64,000 nucleotides of DNA from the NCBI RefSeq assembly GCF_014217565.1, contig NZ_CP043661.1, positions 5,146,001-5,210,000 on the forward strand, given 5' to 3'. Origin of the DNA: Kribbella qitaiheensis (GTDB taxonomy: Bacteria > Actinomycetota > Actinomycetes > Propionibacteriales > Kribbellaceae). Made by a program: the position numbers and the translations under genes. This document shows positions 1-7,908 of this stretch, piece by piece. The notes below the pieces were generated by a model, which saw only the letters and a list, made by a program, of their open reading frames with translations, was not told the DNA's origin and searched no databases. Within the stretch, counting starts at the first letter, position 1. Each line of letters begins with the position of its first letter.

Positions 1-740
1 CGTCGGTTGCGGTTGATCAGGAGCAAGGCGACCCAGGCGAGCAGGATGCCGACCAGGATCGACCCGATCGCGTCCGGAATCGACGAGCCGGTCAACTGAT
101 GCGCGAACAGACCGGCGGTGGCGATGACGAGACCTGCCAGCGCTGCGGCGTCCTCAACGAACACGGCCCTGAGAGTCGGATCGGAGGTCGCCAGAACGTG
201 TTCGATGAGATCGCGCTGCAGGGTCTTGGCTTCGGCTTTCGCCTGCCGGGTCGACTGCAGGAAGGAGACTCCTTCGAGCAAAAAGGAGACCGCGAGTACG
301 ACGTACCCGATGACGTAGTGCCCGGCAGGCTCTGGGGCGATCAGTTCCTGGATGCCGTGGGTGATGGAGACGGCCGCACCGGCGACGAACAGGCCCAGCG
401 CGGCGAACAGTGACCAGACATACGCCTCCCGCCCATGCCCGAGCGGGTGCACCTCGTCCGAAGGTTTCTGGGATCGCCGGTTCGCGATGAGCAGGAAGAC
501 CTCGTTCCCCGCGTCGGCCCACGAGTGCGCCGCCTCCGCCAGGATCGACGCCGACCCGGTCACGATGGCGGCAACCGACTTCGCGATCGCGATCAGGACG
601 TTCGCCCCGAAGGCGACGAGCACCGTCGTCACGCTCTCGGACCCGCCTGCCCCCGCCGCCCCCGGTACCGCCCCGAGCAGGTCGTGAGACTCAGCGTCTG
701 TACCGCCCGGAACCTGCTCGTTCTCCTGCTCGCGCGCCAT
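1..740 (-). CDS. Cation diffusion facilitator (CDF) transporter, 3' end cut by window
   Basis: CDF proteins export divalent metals such as zinc, cobalt, iron or manganese in exchange for protons. Reading leftwards from an ATG at 738-740, the frame stays open to base 1, giving about 246 residues without a stop, so the C-terminus lies outside the window. The segment SASILAEAAHSWADAGNE carries the HxxxD metal site of TM2, and VEDAAALAGLVIATAGLF matches TM5 with an acidic residue before its helix. PDAIGSILVGILLAWVALLL is the following helix. The N-terminal 30 residues are Gly/Ala-rich and probably cytoplasmic. The metal cannot be assigned from what is visible. The family call is firm from the motif order. 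Confidence 0.88.
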   Translation of the reverse strand, partial: MAREQENEQVPGGTDAESHDLLGAVPGAAGAGGSESVTTVLVAFGANVLIAIAKSVAAIVTGSASILAEAAHSWADAGNEVFLLIANRRSQKPSDEVHPLGHGREAYVWSLFAALGLFVAGAAVSITHGIQELIAPEPAGHYVIGYVVLAVSFLLEGVSFLQSTRQAKAEAKTLQRDLIEHVLATSDPTLRAVFVEDAAALAGLVIATAGLFAHQLTGSSIPDAIGSILVGILLAWVALLLINRNR

Positions 741-1060
741 CAGCCAGTGGTAGCACATCCCCTTGTCCGGCCGCTGGATTTGCAGCTTTCGCCAGCCCGG
801 GGCGCACTTCGGCCGGATCGACTCGATCTTCCTGGCCGGCGCCACCCTCGTCCTCTGCGCCTACTTCGCCTTACCCCCGATCACCACCGACACCTGAGCC
901 TCAGGGTGTTGTGCGTGGTCGTCCGGGGTTGATCCGGGGATTGACCGCACTGTGCGGGGGAGTCCTGACGAGGACTATCAGGTTTGTCAGCTATCGGGTC
1001 GAACCGGATGAGGCCGGGGTCCGTGTAGAGGGCATACCGAACCCGTAGAGGCAGGCGATC
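741..1060. other. Gene-poor gap with a possible C-terminal coding scrap
   Basis: No intact gene is visible in these 320 bases. On the plus strand, bases 754-897 read without a stop and end HFGRIDSIFLAGATLVLCAYFALPPITTDT-stop by pieces; this looks like the tail of a membrane protein, but a stop at 751-753 and the lack of any start in frame argue that it is a decayed remnant. The rest, 898-1060, should hold the promoter of the kinase gene that starts at 1061; I see no convincing -35/-10 pair. Confidence 0.4.
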
Positions 1061-1885
1061 ATGAGAGCAGTCGCGGTGTTGGCACCGGCGATCGTGAACT
1101 CAGGGCGCCTGGTGGCCGGTCGGTATCGCTTGCAGGCGCTGCTCGGTCGCGGCGGGATGGGCCGGGTTTGGCTCGCCGAGGACGAACTGCTTCGGCGGAA
1201 GGTCGCGCTCAAGCAGTTGGTGCTCAGCGGTGAGGCCAACCAGGTCCGCGCCAGCGCGCTGGCCGAGGCGCGGTCGCTGGCGCGATTGGATCATGCCGGC
1301 GTGGTCAAGGTGCACGACGTCATCGAGGATTCCGGCGACCAATGGATCGTCATGGAGTACCTGTCAGGGCGAACCCTGGCCGAGACGGTCGCGGCGGACG
1401 GCCCCCTACCAATTCCCGACGTACGGCGAATGGCGCTGCACCTGGTCGACGCGCTGCGAGCGGTCCACGCTGCGGGGCTCGTGCACTCCGACGTCAAACC
1501 GGCCAACGTCCAACTGTGCGACGACGGGCGCGTAGTACTGACCGACTTCGGCATCGCCACCACCATCGACGACGAGCAGACGCTCCCGAGTGAGGTTCTC
1601 GCCGGCAGTCCGGCGTACATGTCACCAGAACGAGCCCGCGGCGACGCGGTCGGCCCGGCATCCGACCTCTTCTCCCTCGGCGCGACCCTGTTCGCAGCCG
1701 TCGAAGGCAGCTCTCCCTTCGGCGCCGGCGACCCCTTCACCACCCTGGTCGCGGTCGTAGAAGCCCGCCCCGCACCCTTCACCCACGCCGGCCCCGTCCG
1801 CCCGATCATCGAAGCCCTCCTCACCAAGAACCCGGCCACCCGTCCCACCCCAGACCAAACCACTGCAGCCCTCCTCGCCCTCTAG
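1061..1885 (+). CDS. PknB-type Ser/Thr protein kinase, kinase domain only
   Basis: Eukaryotic-like Ser/Thr kinase of 274 residues. The glycine loop GRGGMG is at residues 29-34, the ATP-anchoring lysine in VALKQL is K51, the catalytic loop HSDVKPAN places D144 (HSD replaces the usual HRD), DFG is at 162-164, and SPAYMSPE is the end of the activation segment. The protein ends directly after the kinase fold. There is no transmembrane helix and no PASTA or other sensor domain, so it should be a soluble kinase that takes its signal from a partner. HSD instead of HRD places it with non-RD kinases, which often do not depend on activation-loop phosphorylation. Substrates are unknown. It appears monocistronic. 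Confidence 0.93.
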   Translation: MRAVAVLAPAIVNSGRLVAGRYRLQALLGRGGMGRVWLAEDELLRRKVALKQLVLSGEANQVRASALAEARSLARLDHAGVVKVHDVIEDSGDQWIVMEYLSGRTLAETVAADGPLPIPDVRRMALHLVDALRAVHAAGLVHSDVKPANVQLCDDGRVVLTDFGIATTIDDEQTLPSEVLAGSPAYMSPERARGDAVGPASDLFSLGATLFAAVEGSSPFGAGDPFTTLVAVVEARPAPFTHAGPVRPIIEALLTKNPATRPTPDQTTAALLAL

Positions 1886-1928
1886 TCGGGCCATTGTCGG
1901 CGCCGGAACTGGAATTAGTCTTTTAATT

Positions 1929-1938
1929 GATATATATC
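1929..1938. promoter_or_regulatory. AT-rich palindrome before the padR-like gene
   Basis: The perfect 10-base palindrome GATATATATC sits 25 bases before the ATG of the PadR-type regulator, in an AT-rich patch (1918-1955) that stands out from the GC-rich surroundings. PadR proteins commonly autoregulate through short AT-rich palindromes, so this is a reasonable candidate operator overlapping the promoter. The assignment to this regulator is inference. Confidence 0.4.
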
Positions 1939-1962
1939 GATGAACTGACTATATTGCCGTGC

Positions 1963-2301
1963 ATGACAGTTTCCGAGATGCGTGAGCCGACCTTCCTGAT
2001 CCTGGCCGCGCTGGCCGATGGCCCCAAGCACGGGTACGGAGTGATCGCCGAGGTGGCGCAGCTGTCCGGCGATCGGGTCCGGCTCCGGCCAGGCACCCTC
2101 TACGCCGCGCTCGATCGGCTCTGTGCGGGCGCGTTGGTCCGGCCGGCAGGAGAGGAGGTGGTCGACGGGCGCCTCCGCCGGTACTACGAGCTCACCGACT
2201 CGGGCGCCACGTCGCTGGCCACCGAGGCGGCCCGCCTCCGGTCCAACGCCGAGCAGGCGCTCCGCCGCCTCCGGCTCCGCCCGGCCGGCGGTGCCGCATG
2301 A
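1963..2301 (+). CDS. PadR-family transcriptional regulator
   Basis: A 112-residue winged-helix repressor. The start chosen is ATG 1963 (MTVSEMREPTFLILAAL); an upstream in-frame ATG at 1927 lies inside the AT-rich promoter patch and gives an unlikely N-terminus. The PadR signature is clear: LAALADGPKHGYGVIAEV for helices 1-2, RPGTLYAALDRLCAGALV for the recognition helix, and GRLRRYYELTDSG for the wing. The gene overlaps the next by ATGA (2298-2301), so both are translationally coupled. In actinobacteria such pairs usually consist of the repressor and a membrane protein it controls. The inducer cannot be told from sequence. Confidence 0.92.
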   Translation: MTVSEMREPTFLILAALADGPKHGYGVIAEVAQLSGDRVRLRPGTLYAALDRLCAGALVRPAGEEVVDGRLRRYYELTDSGATSLATEAARLRSNAEQALRRLRLRPAGGAA

Positions 2302-3230
2302 GCGCCCCGGCCCAGATCCGTGCCTGGGAGCGGGCCGCTCTCCTTTGCTATCCGCGGGGTTGGCGCGCGGAGCGCGGGGACGAGGTCCTTGCCGTGATGC
2401 TCGACAGTGCTGAGGCTGAAGGACGAGACCAGATCGACCCACGCGACCTGCTCAACCTGGCTGCTCATGGCCTGCAGACCCGGCTGGCCCGGCTGAATCG
2501 CGTAATGCCGAGCCGAGTTCGCGACCGCGCGGCCCTCATCGCCGCGGCCATCGGTGCAGCCTTCTGCGTCAGCCTGCTCCTCTTCGCCGAAGGCGCCATC
2601 GGAGTACCGATGCCTGCAGCCGGCCACGACTTCACGTTGAGCGCACCGATCTACCTGGCCTGGCCGTTCGCCGTGGTCCTGGCCGTTCTCGGCCACACCA
2701 GGATCGCGAGGCTGCTCCTCGTACTGACCGCACTGGGTGCGGCCGCAGTCCCATCGCTCGCCACCGCGACCCACCACGCGCACGGCCCTCGCTGGCTGAT
2801 GAGCTTCCTCGCTCTGCTCTGCCTGCTGGCCGTCTCCGGGAACCTCGGGCAAGACCGCACCGCCCAGCGCCGCCTGCTCTGGCTCACCACTGCCGCGACC
2901 ATCTCGGTAGCAGCCGCCTTCGCCCTCTACTTCCAGACCGTCACATTCTCCGACGGCCTGTACCACGGCTACGAGCGGTACAACTGCTCGTACTTCACCG
3001 TCGCAGCCTTCGGCGTCGCCGTAGTGCTACTGCTCACCGGGCATCGGAGCTGGTCCGCGGCGTTCGCCTTGAACGGCATGGTCGGACTCGGCCTGCTCGC
3101 CCTGTTGCCGGGCCCTGGTGGCATCCACAGCACAGCATCAACCATCACCCCGCTCCCGCTACTCGTTCTCAGCACATTCCTTGCAGGAGGGGCCGCCGTA
3201 AGTGTCCAACAGCGCCGACGAACCAGCTGA
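2298..3230 (+). CDS. PadR-coupled integral membrane protein
   Basis: A 310-residue membrane protein of unknown function. The N-terminal 70 residues are soluble and contain WERAALLCYPRGWRAERGDEVLAVM, a motif often found in proteins encoded directly after PadR regulators in actinobacteria. About seven hydrophobic segments follow from residue 77 (ALIAAAIGAAFCVSLLLF) to the C-terminus (PLLVLSTFLAGGAAVSV). It overlaps the upstream padR-like gene by four bases, so its expression is tied to that repressor. There is no ATPase or transporter motif, so I do not assign a transport function. Confidence 0.75.
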   Translation: MSAPAQIRAWERAALLCYPRGWRAERGDEVLAVMLDSAEAEGRDQIDPRDLLNLAAHGLQTRLARLNRVMPSRVRDRAALIAAAIGAAFCVSLLLFAEGAIGVPMPAAGHDFTLSAPIYLAWPFAVVLAVLGHTRIARLLLVLTALGAAAVPSLATATHHAHGPRWLMSFLALLCLLAVSGNLGQDRTAQRRLLWLTTAATISVAAAFALYFQTVTFSDGLYHGYERYNCSYFTVAAFGVAVVLLLTGHRSWSAAFALNGMVGLGLLALLPGPGGIHSTASTITPLPLLVLSTFLAGGAAVSVQQRRRTS

Positions 3231-3481
3231 TTCGTCGACGCGGCGCCATCACTCCCACGCGGGCGACCGCAAGCGGGTCGGAAGACCCTGGTGACGTAGT
3301 GCTCGTCGTCGCCGGACTGGTCGCCGATAGCACCCGCAAAGCCAATAGCCCAGGGCCCGACCAGATGACACTCATCGAATCGCAACACGTGCGGGCCTGC
3401 CTCGCCGTCAACGGGGGAATCGACGAGGCAGGCGCTAGCGGCGGCGGACAGGCCGGCCAAAGTGCGTGTGGTCTAGACGGC
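3231..3481. other. Intergenic stretch without recognised content
   Basis: No open frame in this stretch has a credible start or a recognisable product. It separates the membrane protein from a small minus-strand ORF. I see no terminator hairpin followed by a T-run and no repeat. Confidence 0.4.
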
Positions 3482-3676
3482 TCAGCGACTGCTCATCGAT
3501 GGCCTGGCCGTCCTGCCCGGGTGCCGGAACCCGTCTGGTTCGCCGTTGGATTCCTCGTTGAGCCACTTGGTGCTGAGGAAGACGATGCGGGTCCAGGAGC
3601 CGGAGGGTTCGGTCACGATCAGCGCCTGGCCGGCGAGCAGGCTGATGTCGGGACAGGTAGTCAGTGGAGTCGTCAT
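3482..3676 (-). CDS. Small hypothetical protein
   Basis: A possible 64-residue protein starting at ATG 3674-3676 and convergent to nothing nearby; its start is 57 bases from the divergent HAD gene at 3733. The sequence has protein-like composition (ISLLAGQALIVTEPSG, then RIVFLSTKWLNEE) rather than the Arg/Pro-rich noise typical of shadow frames here. There is no strong ribosome binding site and I do not recognise a family. The divergent layout with the HAD gene would give both a shared promoter region. Treat as tentative. Confidence 0.35.
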   Translation of the reverse strand: MTTPLTTCPDISLLAGQALIVTEPSGSWTRIVFLSTKWLNEESNGEPDGFRHPGRTARPSMSSR

Positions 3677-3732
3677 CTGCAGGGACACCTGCGGCGTGAT
3701 GCCACCCGAGCGTGCAGGGTACGTTGCGGGAC

Positions 3733-4404
3733 ATGCGCCGTGCACTGGTCGTGGACTTGTTCAGCACTCTGATTCCTGGTGGTCATGTCGAGCGCGAGGT
3801 GGTGCACCGGGAAATGGCGCATCTTCTTGGCGTGGAGCCGGAGGCATTCGCAGGGGCGTTCGAGGCCACGGCGTACGAGCGCTTCACTGGTGTGTACGGG
3901 GACCTGCCCAGCACGCTGCGGGAGATAGCGCGCCGAAGCGGAGGACAGCCGAGCGACGACCAGGTGCGTCGGGCGACTGAGCTGCGCCGTGCCCTCGCGC
4001 GTCAGCTCATCGGAGCTGTTCCGGCCTCGACATTGAGCGCGCTGGCGGCGCTGCGGGCCCTCGGATGGCGCACTGGTCTGGTCAGCAACATCACTTCCGA
4101 GACTCAGTTGCAGTGGCCGGACAGTGCTCTGTCGCCGTACTTCGAGGTCACCGCGTTCTCTGCTGAGGTCGGGGTGGCCAAGCCTGAGGCAGCGATCTAT
4201 CTTGCGGCTTGCGAAGGGCTCGGCGTGGCCCCGACGGAATGTGTCTACGTCGCAGATGGCAGTGACAATGAACTGTCGGGAGCGGCGGCGCTTGGCATGC
4301 ACGCGATTCGCACGACCGAGCACGCGAATAGCGACCCCGCCTGGGACGGCCCGACCATCAGTTCGTTCGCCGAGCTCCCCGCCCTGCTCGGAGCACCGAT
4401 CTAG
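3733..4404 (+). CDS. HAD-superfamily hydrolase (subfamily IA)
   Basis: A 223-residue haloacid-dehalogenase-fold hydrolase, most likely a small-molecule phosphatase. Motif I is VVDLFSTL near residues 6-13 with the nucleophile D8; the second catalytic Asp of phosphatases (D+2) is replaced by Phe, as in many HAD dehalogenase-like members. Motif II is VSNIT, motif III the Lys of VGVAKPEAAIY, and motif IV YVADGSDNELSGA supplies acidic Mg ligands. The start ATG 3733 was chosen over GTG 3712 because motif I then begins five residues in, as is usual. With Phe at D+2 a phosphatase activity is uncertain. The substrate cannot be predicted. Confidence 0.85.
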   Translation: MRRALVVDLFSTLIPGGHVEREVVHREMAHLLGVEPEAFAGAFEATAYERFTGVYGDLPSTLREIARRSGGQPSDDQVRRATELRRALARQLIGAVPASTLSALAALRALGWRTGLVSNITSETQLQWPDSALSPYFEVTAFSAEVGVAKPEAAIYLAACEGLGVAPTECVYVADGSDNELSGAAALGMHAIRTTEHANSDPAWDGPTISSFAELPALLGAPI

Positions 4405-4890
4405 CGTTCCAGCTCTCTACCGGGTGTTCGAGGGGGCGTTTGCCGTACGGCATCTGAGCCCGTGGACGCCGTCCGGGTCATTGGCAGCTCTGGGCGTCCT
4501 GTCGCCGGCAGAGCAGCCGGACGGTTGAGTTCTGCGCCGATCGTGGCTGCCTGTACGCGGAGGGCCCGGTCGGCGAGCAAGGGATCGGCCAGGCGCACGA
4601 CAGCGGCCGCCTCGAGGCCGGCAACAGCTCGGATCTCGGCCGGCAGTCGCTGGACCAGGTCTTGAATCCTCTTGAGAGTCCCGAGGTAGCGCAGTGCCTC
4701 GCGGTCGGACAGCGGTGGTTCGCGTTCTCGCGTGACTGCGTCGCGCGTGCCGGCCAGATGTCGCCTCGGCCTTCTCCATCCATTTGTGGCCGTCGATGCT
4801 CGTGTAGGCACCGACCGTGCGGTCGTCGTTCGCGACCAGTTCCTGGTACTTCGGGTGATGCGGTTTGCAGGTATCGAGGTCGAGGTTGAT
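4405..4890 (-). pseudogene. Frameshifted remnant of a gene from an integrated element
   Basis: Two adjacent minus-strand frames carry protein-like sequence that is joined by frameshifts: HPKYQELVANDDRTVGAYTS at about 4780-4860 and, in another frame, PLSDREALRYLGTLKRIQDL onward to about 4500, rich in amphipathic helices. Neither has a start codon and ribosome site. Lying directly after the integrase remnant, they are best read as the remains of a second gene of the same element. I do not recognise the family. The region then ends near the convergent HAD gene. Confidence 0.4.
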
Positions 4891-5510
4891 TGGGCGGCCC
4901 CGTCGCCTGGTCGGGTGTCGGTGGTTTCGCCTGCTTGGGCTTCTTGCAACAGTCGCTGGGTTGATCTCGATCCAATCCCACCTGAGTGCGAGATCGAGTG
5001 CGCCGCTGATGATGGCGCGGATTTGGCGGACACTTGAACGCCTCATTGGCTCGCAAACGCGCGGCTTGCACTCGACAACAACGCAGCCGGGCCTGGGCGC
5101 AGTCGTGCTCAACGACCGCCCTTCGCTGAAGGTCGCCCTGGCTTGCGCCGATGTCGGACTACCCGGCACTCGGGCGATCTGGTGGTCGACCATGTCTGCG
5201 CCCCGACAGATGGCCGAGCATTTCCGCAGTCGTCCATAGAACTGTTCCAGGACCTTGGCTGTGATCTGCGAGGTTGCCTGGTTGCCCAGCTGCGGTTTGA
5301 TGCTCCGTCGGTAGTAGCCGCGATAGGTGTCGAGGGTTGTCTCGTCGCCGTCGTGCTCGGCCAGGTAGGTCTCGATGACGTACCCGAGCGTGGCCTTGGT
5401 CGAGGGCATTCCGCTGGCGATCGACCTGGGCCAGAAGCCCGGTCTGGATCTCGCTGGCCTTCTTCTCGTCGGTCGACTCGACGAGGTAAATCTCCTTGTC
5501 TGTGACGGGG
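4890..5510 (-). pseudogene. Degenerate tyrosine-recombinase (phage/AICE-type integrase)
   Basis: The N-terminal half of an actinobacterial site-specific integrase is spread over three frames. KEIYLVESTDEKKASEIQTG lies in one frame, then a shift near 5410 leads to GYVIETYLAEHDGDETTLDT, ITAKVLEQFYGRLRKCS and SSVRQIRAIISGALDLALRW in a second, and near 4952 the sequence moves to KKPKQAKPPTP in a third. These correspond to the SAM-like core-binding domain. The catalytic domain with the R-H-R-Y residues is absent. The gene lies 180 bases from the 3' end of tRNA-Lys on the same strand, which is the classic position for an integrase whose element entered at the tRNA. It cannot make an active recombinase. 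Confidence 0.8.
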
Positions 5511-5692
5511 CGAGGCCGGCGTGCACGAACACCTGCTCGGAGTCCCTCGCGTGACTCGCCTCTTGAGCCCAGGCAGAAGACGACCCGCACCTGGGCACGA
5601 GCCGCGACGGAGGAGCGGCGGACAGGGGCGGGCGGGAGCGCCGACGTAGGAGGTGCGTTGGGGGAGCTTTCCCCGGCGTACAGGACTGCTGG

Positions 5693-5765
5693 TAGGCCCC
5701 GTCGGACTCGAACCGACAACCCGCGGATTAAAAGTCCGCTGCTCTGCCAATTGAGCTAGAGGCCC
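5693..5765 (-). tRNA. tRNA-Lys (anticodon TTT)
   Basis: A 73-base cloverleaf on the minus strand. The acceptor 5' strand GGGCCTC pairs with GGGGCCT with two wobbles; the D arm is GCTC/GAGC; the anticodon arm is GCGGA-CTTTTAA-TCCGC with anticodon TTT; the T arm is GTCGG-TTCGAGT-CCGAC. The discriminator base is A, and CCA is encoded at 5690-5692. The integrase remnant downstream suggests this tRNA 3' end once served as an attachment site. I found no convincing second copy of the tRNA 3' end within the window. Confidence 0.96.
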
Positions 5766-5988
5766 CTGGGTGGTGGGGACAGTGTGTCAGGTTTGGGGGG
5801 AGTTTCGCTCGTTGGGGGGCACTAGCGGGTTCCAGTACCCGAAGTCAATGGATTCGGAGGGTGATTAAAAGGTTACGTACGGTTGAACCGGATCAGTCGA
5901 GCGCTCGTTCTACGGGGTGAAGGGCGCTGCTGGGCGGGTGAGGCCGGCTGGTGGCGTGGAACCCGTCCGTTCACCTGAGGAGTGAGTT

Positions 5989-6411
5989 ATGGCTGTGTTG
6001 GAGCGCTGGCAGGACCAGGTCGTGGGGTTGTTCCGGATCGTGGTGGGGTTCATGTTCGCCACGCATGGGGTGGCTGCCCTGTTCGGGGTGCTGGGAGTGG
6101 AGAGGATCGAGCCGCTGGTGTGGCCGGGGTGGTGGGCTTCGGCGATTCAGACGGTGGGTGGGTTGTTGGTGTTGCTCGGGCTCGGGACTCGGTACGCCGC
6201 GTTGTTGTGCTCCGGGTCGATGGCGTACGCGTACTTCACCGTGCATCAGTCCGGGGCTTTGCTGCCCGTGCAGAATGGCGGGGAGAAGGCGGCGTTGTTC
6301 TCGTTCGCGTTCCTGTTGATCGCGTTCCTCGGGTCCGGAGCGTGGGCGCTGGAGAGCAGCCCGCTGCTAAAGAGGACAGAAAGAAGCGAGCTGGCGACAG
6401 CGTCAGACTGA
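5989..6411 (+). CDS. DoxX-family membrane protein
   Basis: A 140-residue DoxX-like protein with four hydrophobic segments: VGLFRIVVGFMFATHGVAAL, a second around WWASAIQTVGGLLVLLG, YAALLCSGSMAYAYF, and FSFAFLLIAFLGSGAW. DoxX family members are small membrane proteins linked to thiosulfate/quinone oxidation or redox stress. The start ATG 5989 follows a good ribosome site GAGGAGTGAG. It lies 50-odd bases before the sigma factor operon and could share its promoter, but a separate promoter is equally likely. The precise role is not predictable. Confidence 0.87.
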   Translation: MAVLERWQDQVVGLFRIVVGFMFATHGVAALFGVLGVERIEPLVWPGWWASAIQTVGGLLVLLGLGTRYAALLCSGSMAYAYFTVHQSGALLPVQNGGEKAALFSFAFLLIAFLGSGAWALESSPLLKRTERSELATASD

Positions 6412-6465
6412 CGGCCCCGAGTAGCAGCCGATATGAAGTTCCATGACGACGGAGCAGGAGTGCCG

Positions 6466-6975
6466 ATGGCTGACGACCGGGCGGCGCTGCTGCGCGAGTT
6501 GCACGATGTGCACGCGCCTTCGTTGTGGCGGTTCGTGGTCCGGCTGACGGGGGACGACCGGTTCGCCGAGGATGTCGTTCAGGAGACGTTGCTGCGCGCT
6601 TGGCGCCGGCCGCAGATCCTGACCGAGGACGAGGCGGGGGCCCGGGCCTGGCTGTTCACGGTGGCGCGCAATCTTGTCATCGATGACCGGCGGAGCGCCC
6701 GGGTCAACCGGGAGGTGGCCAGTGACGATCTGCCGGAACGGCCGAGCGCCGACCATGCGAACGCCGTACTGGACGCGTGGCTGGTGTCCGATTCGCTGGC
6801 GCAGTTGTCGGACGACCATCGCCAGGTGATCGTGCGCGCGTACTACGGGCGCCGTACGGTCACCGATATCGCGGCGGAGCTCGACATCCCGGCCGGGACG
6901 GTGAAGTCGCGGTTGCACTACGGGTTGCGGGCGCTGAAGCTGGCGTTGCAGGAGAGGGGGGTGACGAAGGAATGA
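6466..6975 (+). CDS. ECF-subfamily RNA polymerase sigma factor
   Basis: A 169-residue extracytoplasmic-function sigma factor. Region 2 includes FVVRLTGDDRFAEDVVQETL and the -10 binding helix RAWLFTVARNLVIDDRR; region 4 includes LSDDHRQVIVRAYYGRRTVT and the helix-turn-helix AAELDIPAGTVKSRLHYGLR. ATG 6466 is preferred over ATG 6433 because GGAGCAGGAG sits about seven bases before it. It overlaps the next gene by ATGA, and that gene encodes a zinc-finger anti-sigma factor, so this is a standard sigma/anti-sigma operon that probably autoregulates. The spacing and size resemble SigL/SigK-type groups; I do not name it further. Confidence 0.94.
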   Translation: MADDRAALLRELHDVHAPSLWRFVVRLTGDDRFAEDVVQETLLRAWRRPQILTEDEAGARAWLFTVARNLVIDDRRSARVNREVASDDLPERPSADHANAVLDAWLVSDSLAQLSDDHRQVIVRAYYGRRTVTDIAAELDIPAGTVKSRLHYGLRALKLALQERGVTKE

Positions 6976-7634
6976 GCGATCGGTACCGGGAGTGGGACGC
7001 GGGGTACCTGCTCGGCGCTTTGTCGGCGCAAGAACGGCGCGAGTACGAGGAGCATCTGCGGACCTGTCCCGAGTGCTCGGCGGAGGTGGCGTCGCTTGCC
7101 GGCGTACCGGGCACTCTCAAGGTGCTGCCGGACGACCGTGCGCTCGCGACGATCGCGGCCACTCCGCCGAACCTGCTGCCCGGTCTGGTGCGGACGGTGC
7201 AACGCGACCGTCGGCGCCGCCGGGTCCGGTTCGCCGGCGTGATCGCCGGGGTCGCCGCCACCGCTGCCGCGATCGGCGCGGTGGTGGCGATCCCGCTGGC
7301 CCGCGATGATCCGCCCGGCGACTACGTGGAGCTGGTGCAGACGGTGGCGAGCAAGTTGTCGGCGGATGCGCGGCTGGTCGACGAGCGGTGGGGTACGACG
7401 ATCGAGATCAGTTGCCGGTACGACGAACTCGCGACGCCGAGCGAGCGTTCTCGCGGGTACGAGCTGTTCGTGACGGACGGTTCGGGGAAGGCGACGCTGA
7501 TCGCGAGCTGGACCGCCGCACCCGGTACGACGGTGAAGCCCGCCGCCACCACCAAGCTGCATCGCGGCGAGATCCGTGCCCTCGACATCAGAAGTTCCGA
7601 GACCGGCCGGATCCTCCTCGCCGTGCACTTCTGA
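6972..7634 (+). CDS. Membrane-anchored zinc-finger anti-sigma factor
   Basis: A 220-residue partner of the preceding sigma factor. The N-terminus contains the zf-HC2 motif HLRTCPECSAEV (HxxxCxxC) inside DAGYLLGALSAQERREYEEH, which is the anti-sigma domain fold. One transmembrane helix follows at about residues 83-105 (GVIAGVAATAAAIGAVVAIPL), and the remaining 110 residues form an extracytoplasmic domain that would sense the signal. The start ATG 6972 overlaps the sigma stop and gives the expected motif position. Release of the sigma factor would be by regulated proteolysis or redox change at the Zn site, as known for RskA/RsrA relatives; which applies here is not visible. Confidence 0.92.
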   Translation: MSDRYREWDAGYLLGALSAQERREYEEHLRTCPECSAEVASLAGVPGTLKVLPDDRALATIAATPPNLLPGLVRTVQRDRRRRRVRFAGVIAGVAATAAAIGAVVAIPLARDDPPGDYVELVQTVASKLSADARLVDERWGTTIEISCRYDELATPSERSRGYELFVTDGSGKATLIASWTAAPGTTVKPAATTKLHRGEIRALDIRSSETGRILLAVHF

Positions 7635-7811
7635 TCGATCAGGGCCGGAAACGAATGGCTGGGACCGAATCGGGCACCAGTGAACTCAGGAGCGGCCAGT
7701 CGCTCGAGAGGCAGATCGGCTCCAGGTCCCGGCGTTCAGCCACGTGCGCCGGGATCGCCCTTTTCCCGGCGGATCTTCGGTCATAGCTCTGGTGTTAAGG
7801 TCATCCCGGTT

Positions 7812-7856
7812 GGGAAGTCAGCCGGCGGCGCAGCATGCCGCCCTGAGCGACTTTCC
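7812..7856 (+). promoter_or_regulatory. Structured leader hairpin before the GAF-ANTAR gene
   Basis: The transcript could fold into a two-part hairpin. GGGAAGTC (7812-7819) pairs with GACTTTCC (7849-7856) with one G-U pair, and inside this GGCGGC (7824-7829) pairs with GCCGCC (7837-7842) around a seven-base loop. It ends 52 bases before the chosen GTG start. ANTAR proteins bind RNA hairpins, so autoregulation is conceivable, but the loop is not the hexaloop known from ANTAR targets. Function is inference. Confidence 0.35.
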
Positions 7857-7908
7857 AAGGACCTACCCCCGTGACGACATTCCCCCTGACGCTTCCGGGC
7901 CGGGCAGC

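Noticed and set aside
2184..2966. Minus-strand frame of 260 codons over the PadR/membrane operon
   Set aside because: Antisense of two well supported coupled genes; Gln/Glu/Arg/Gly-rich without motif.
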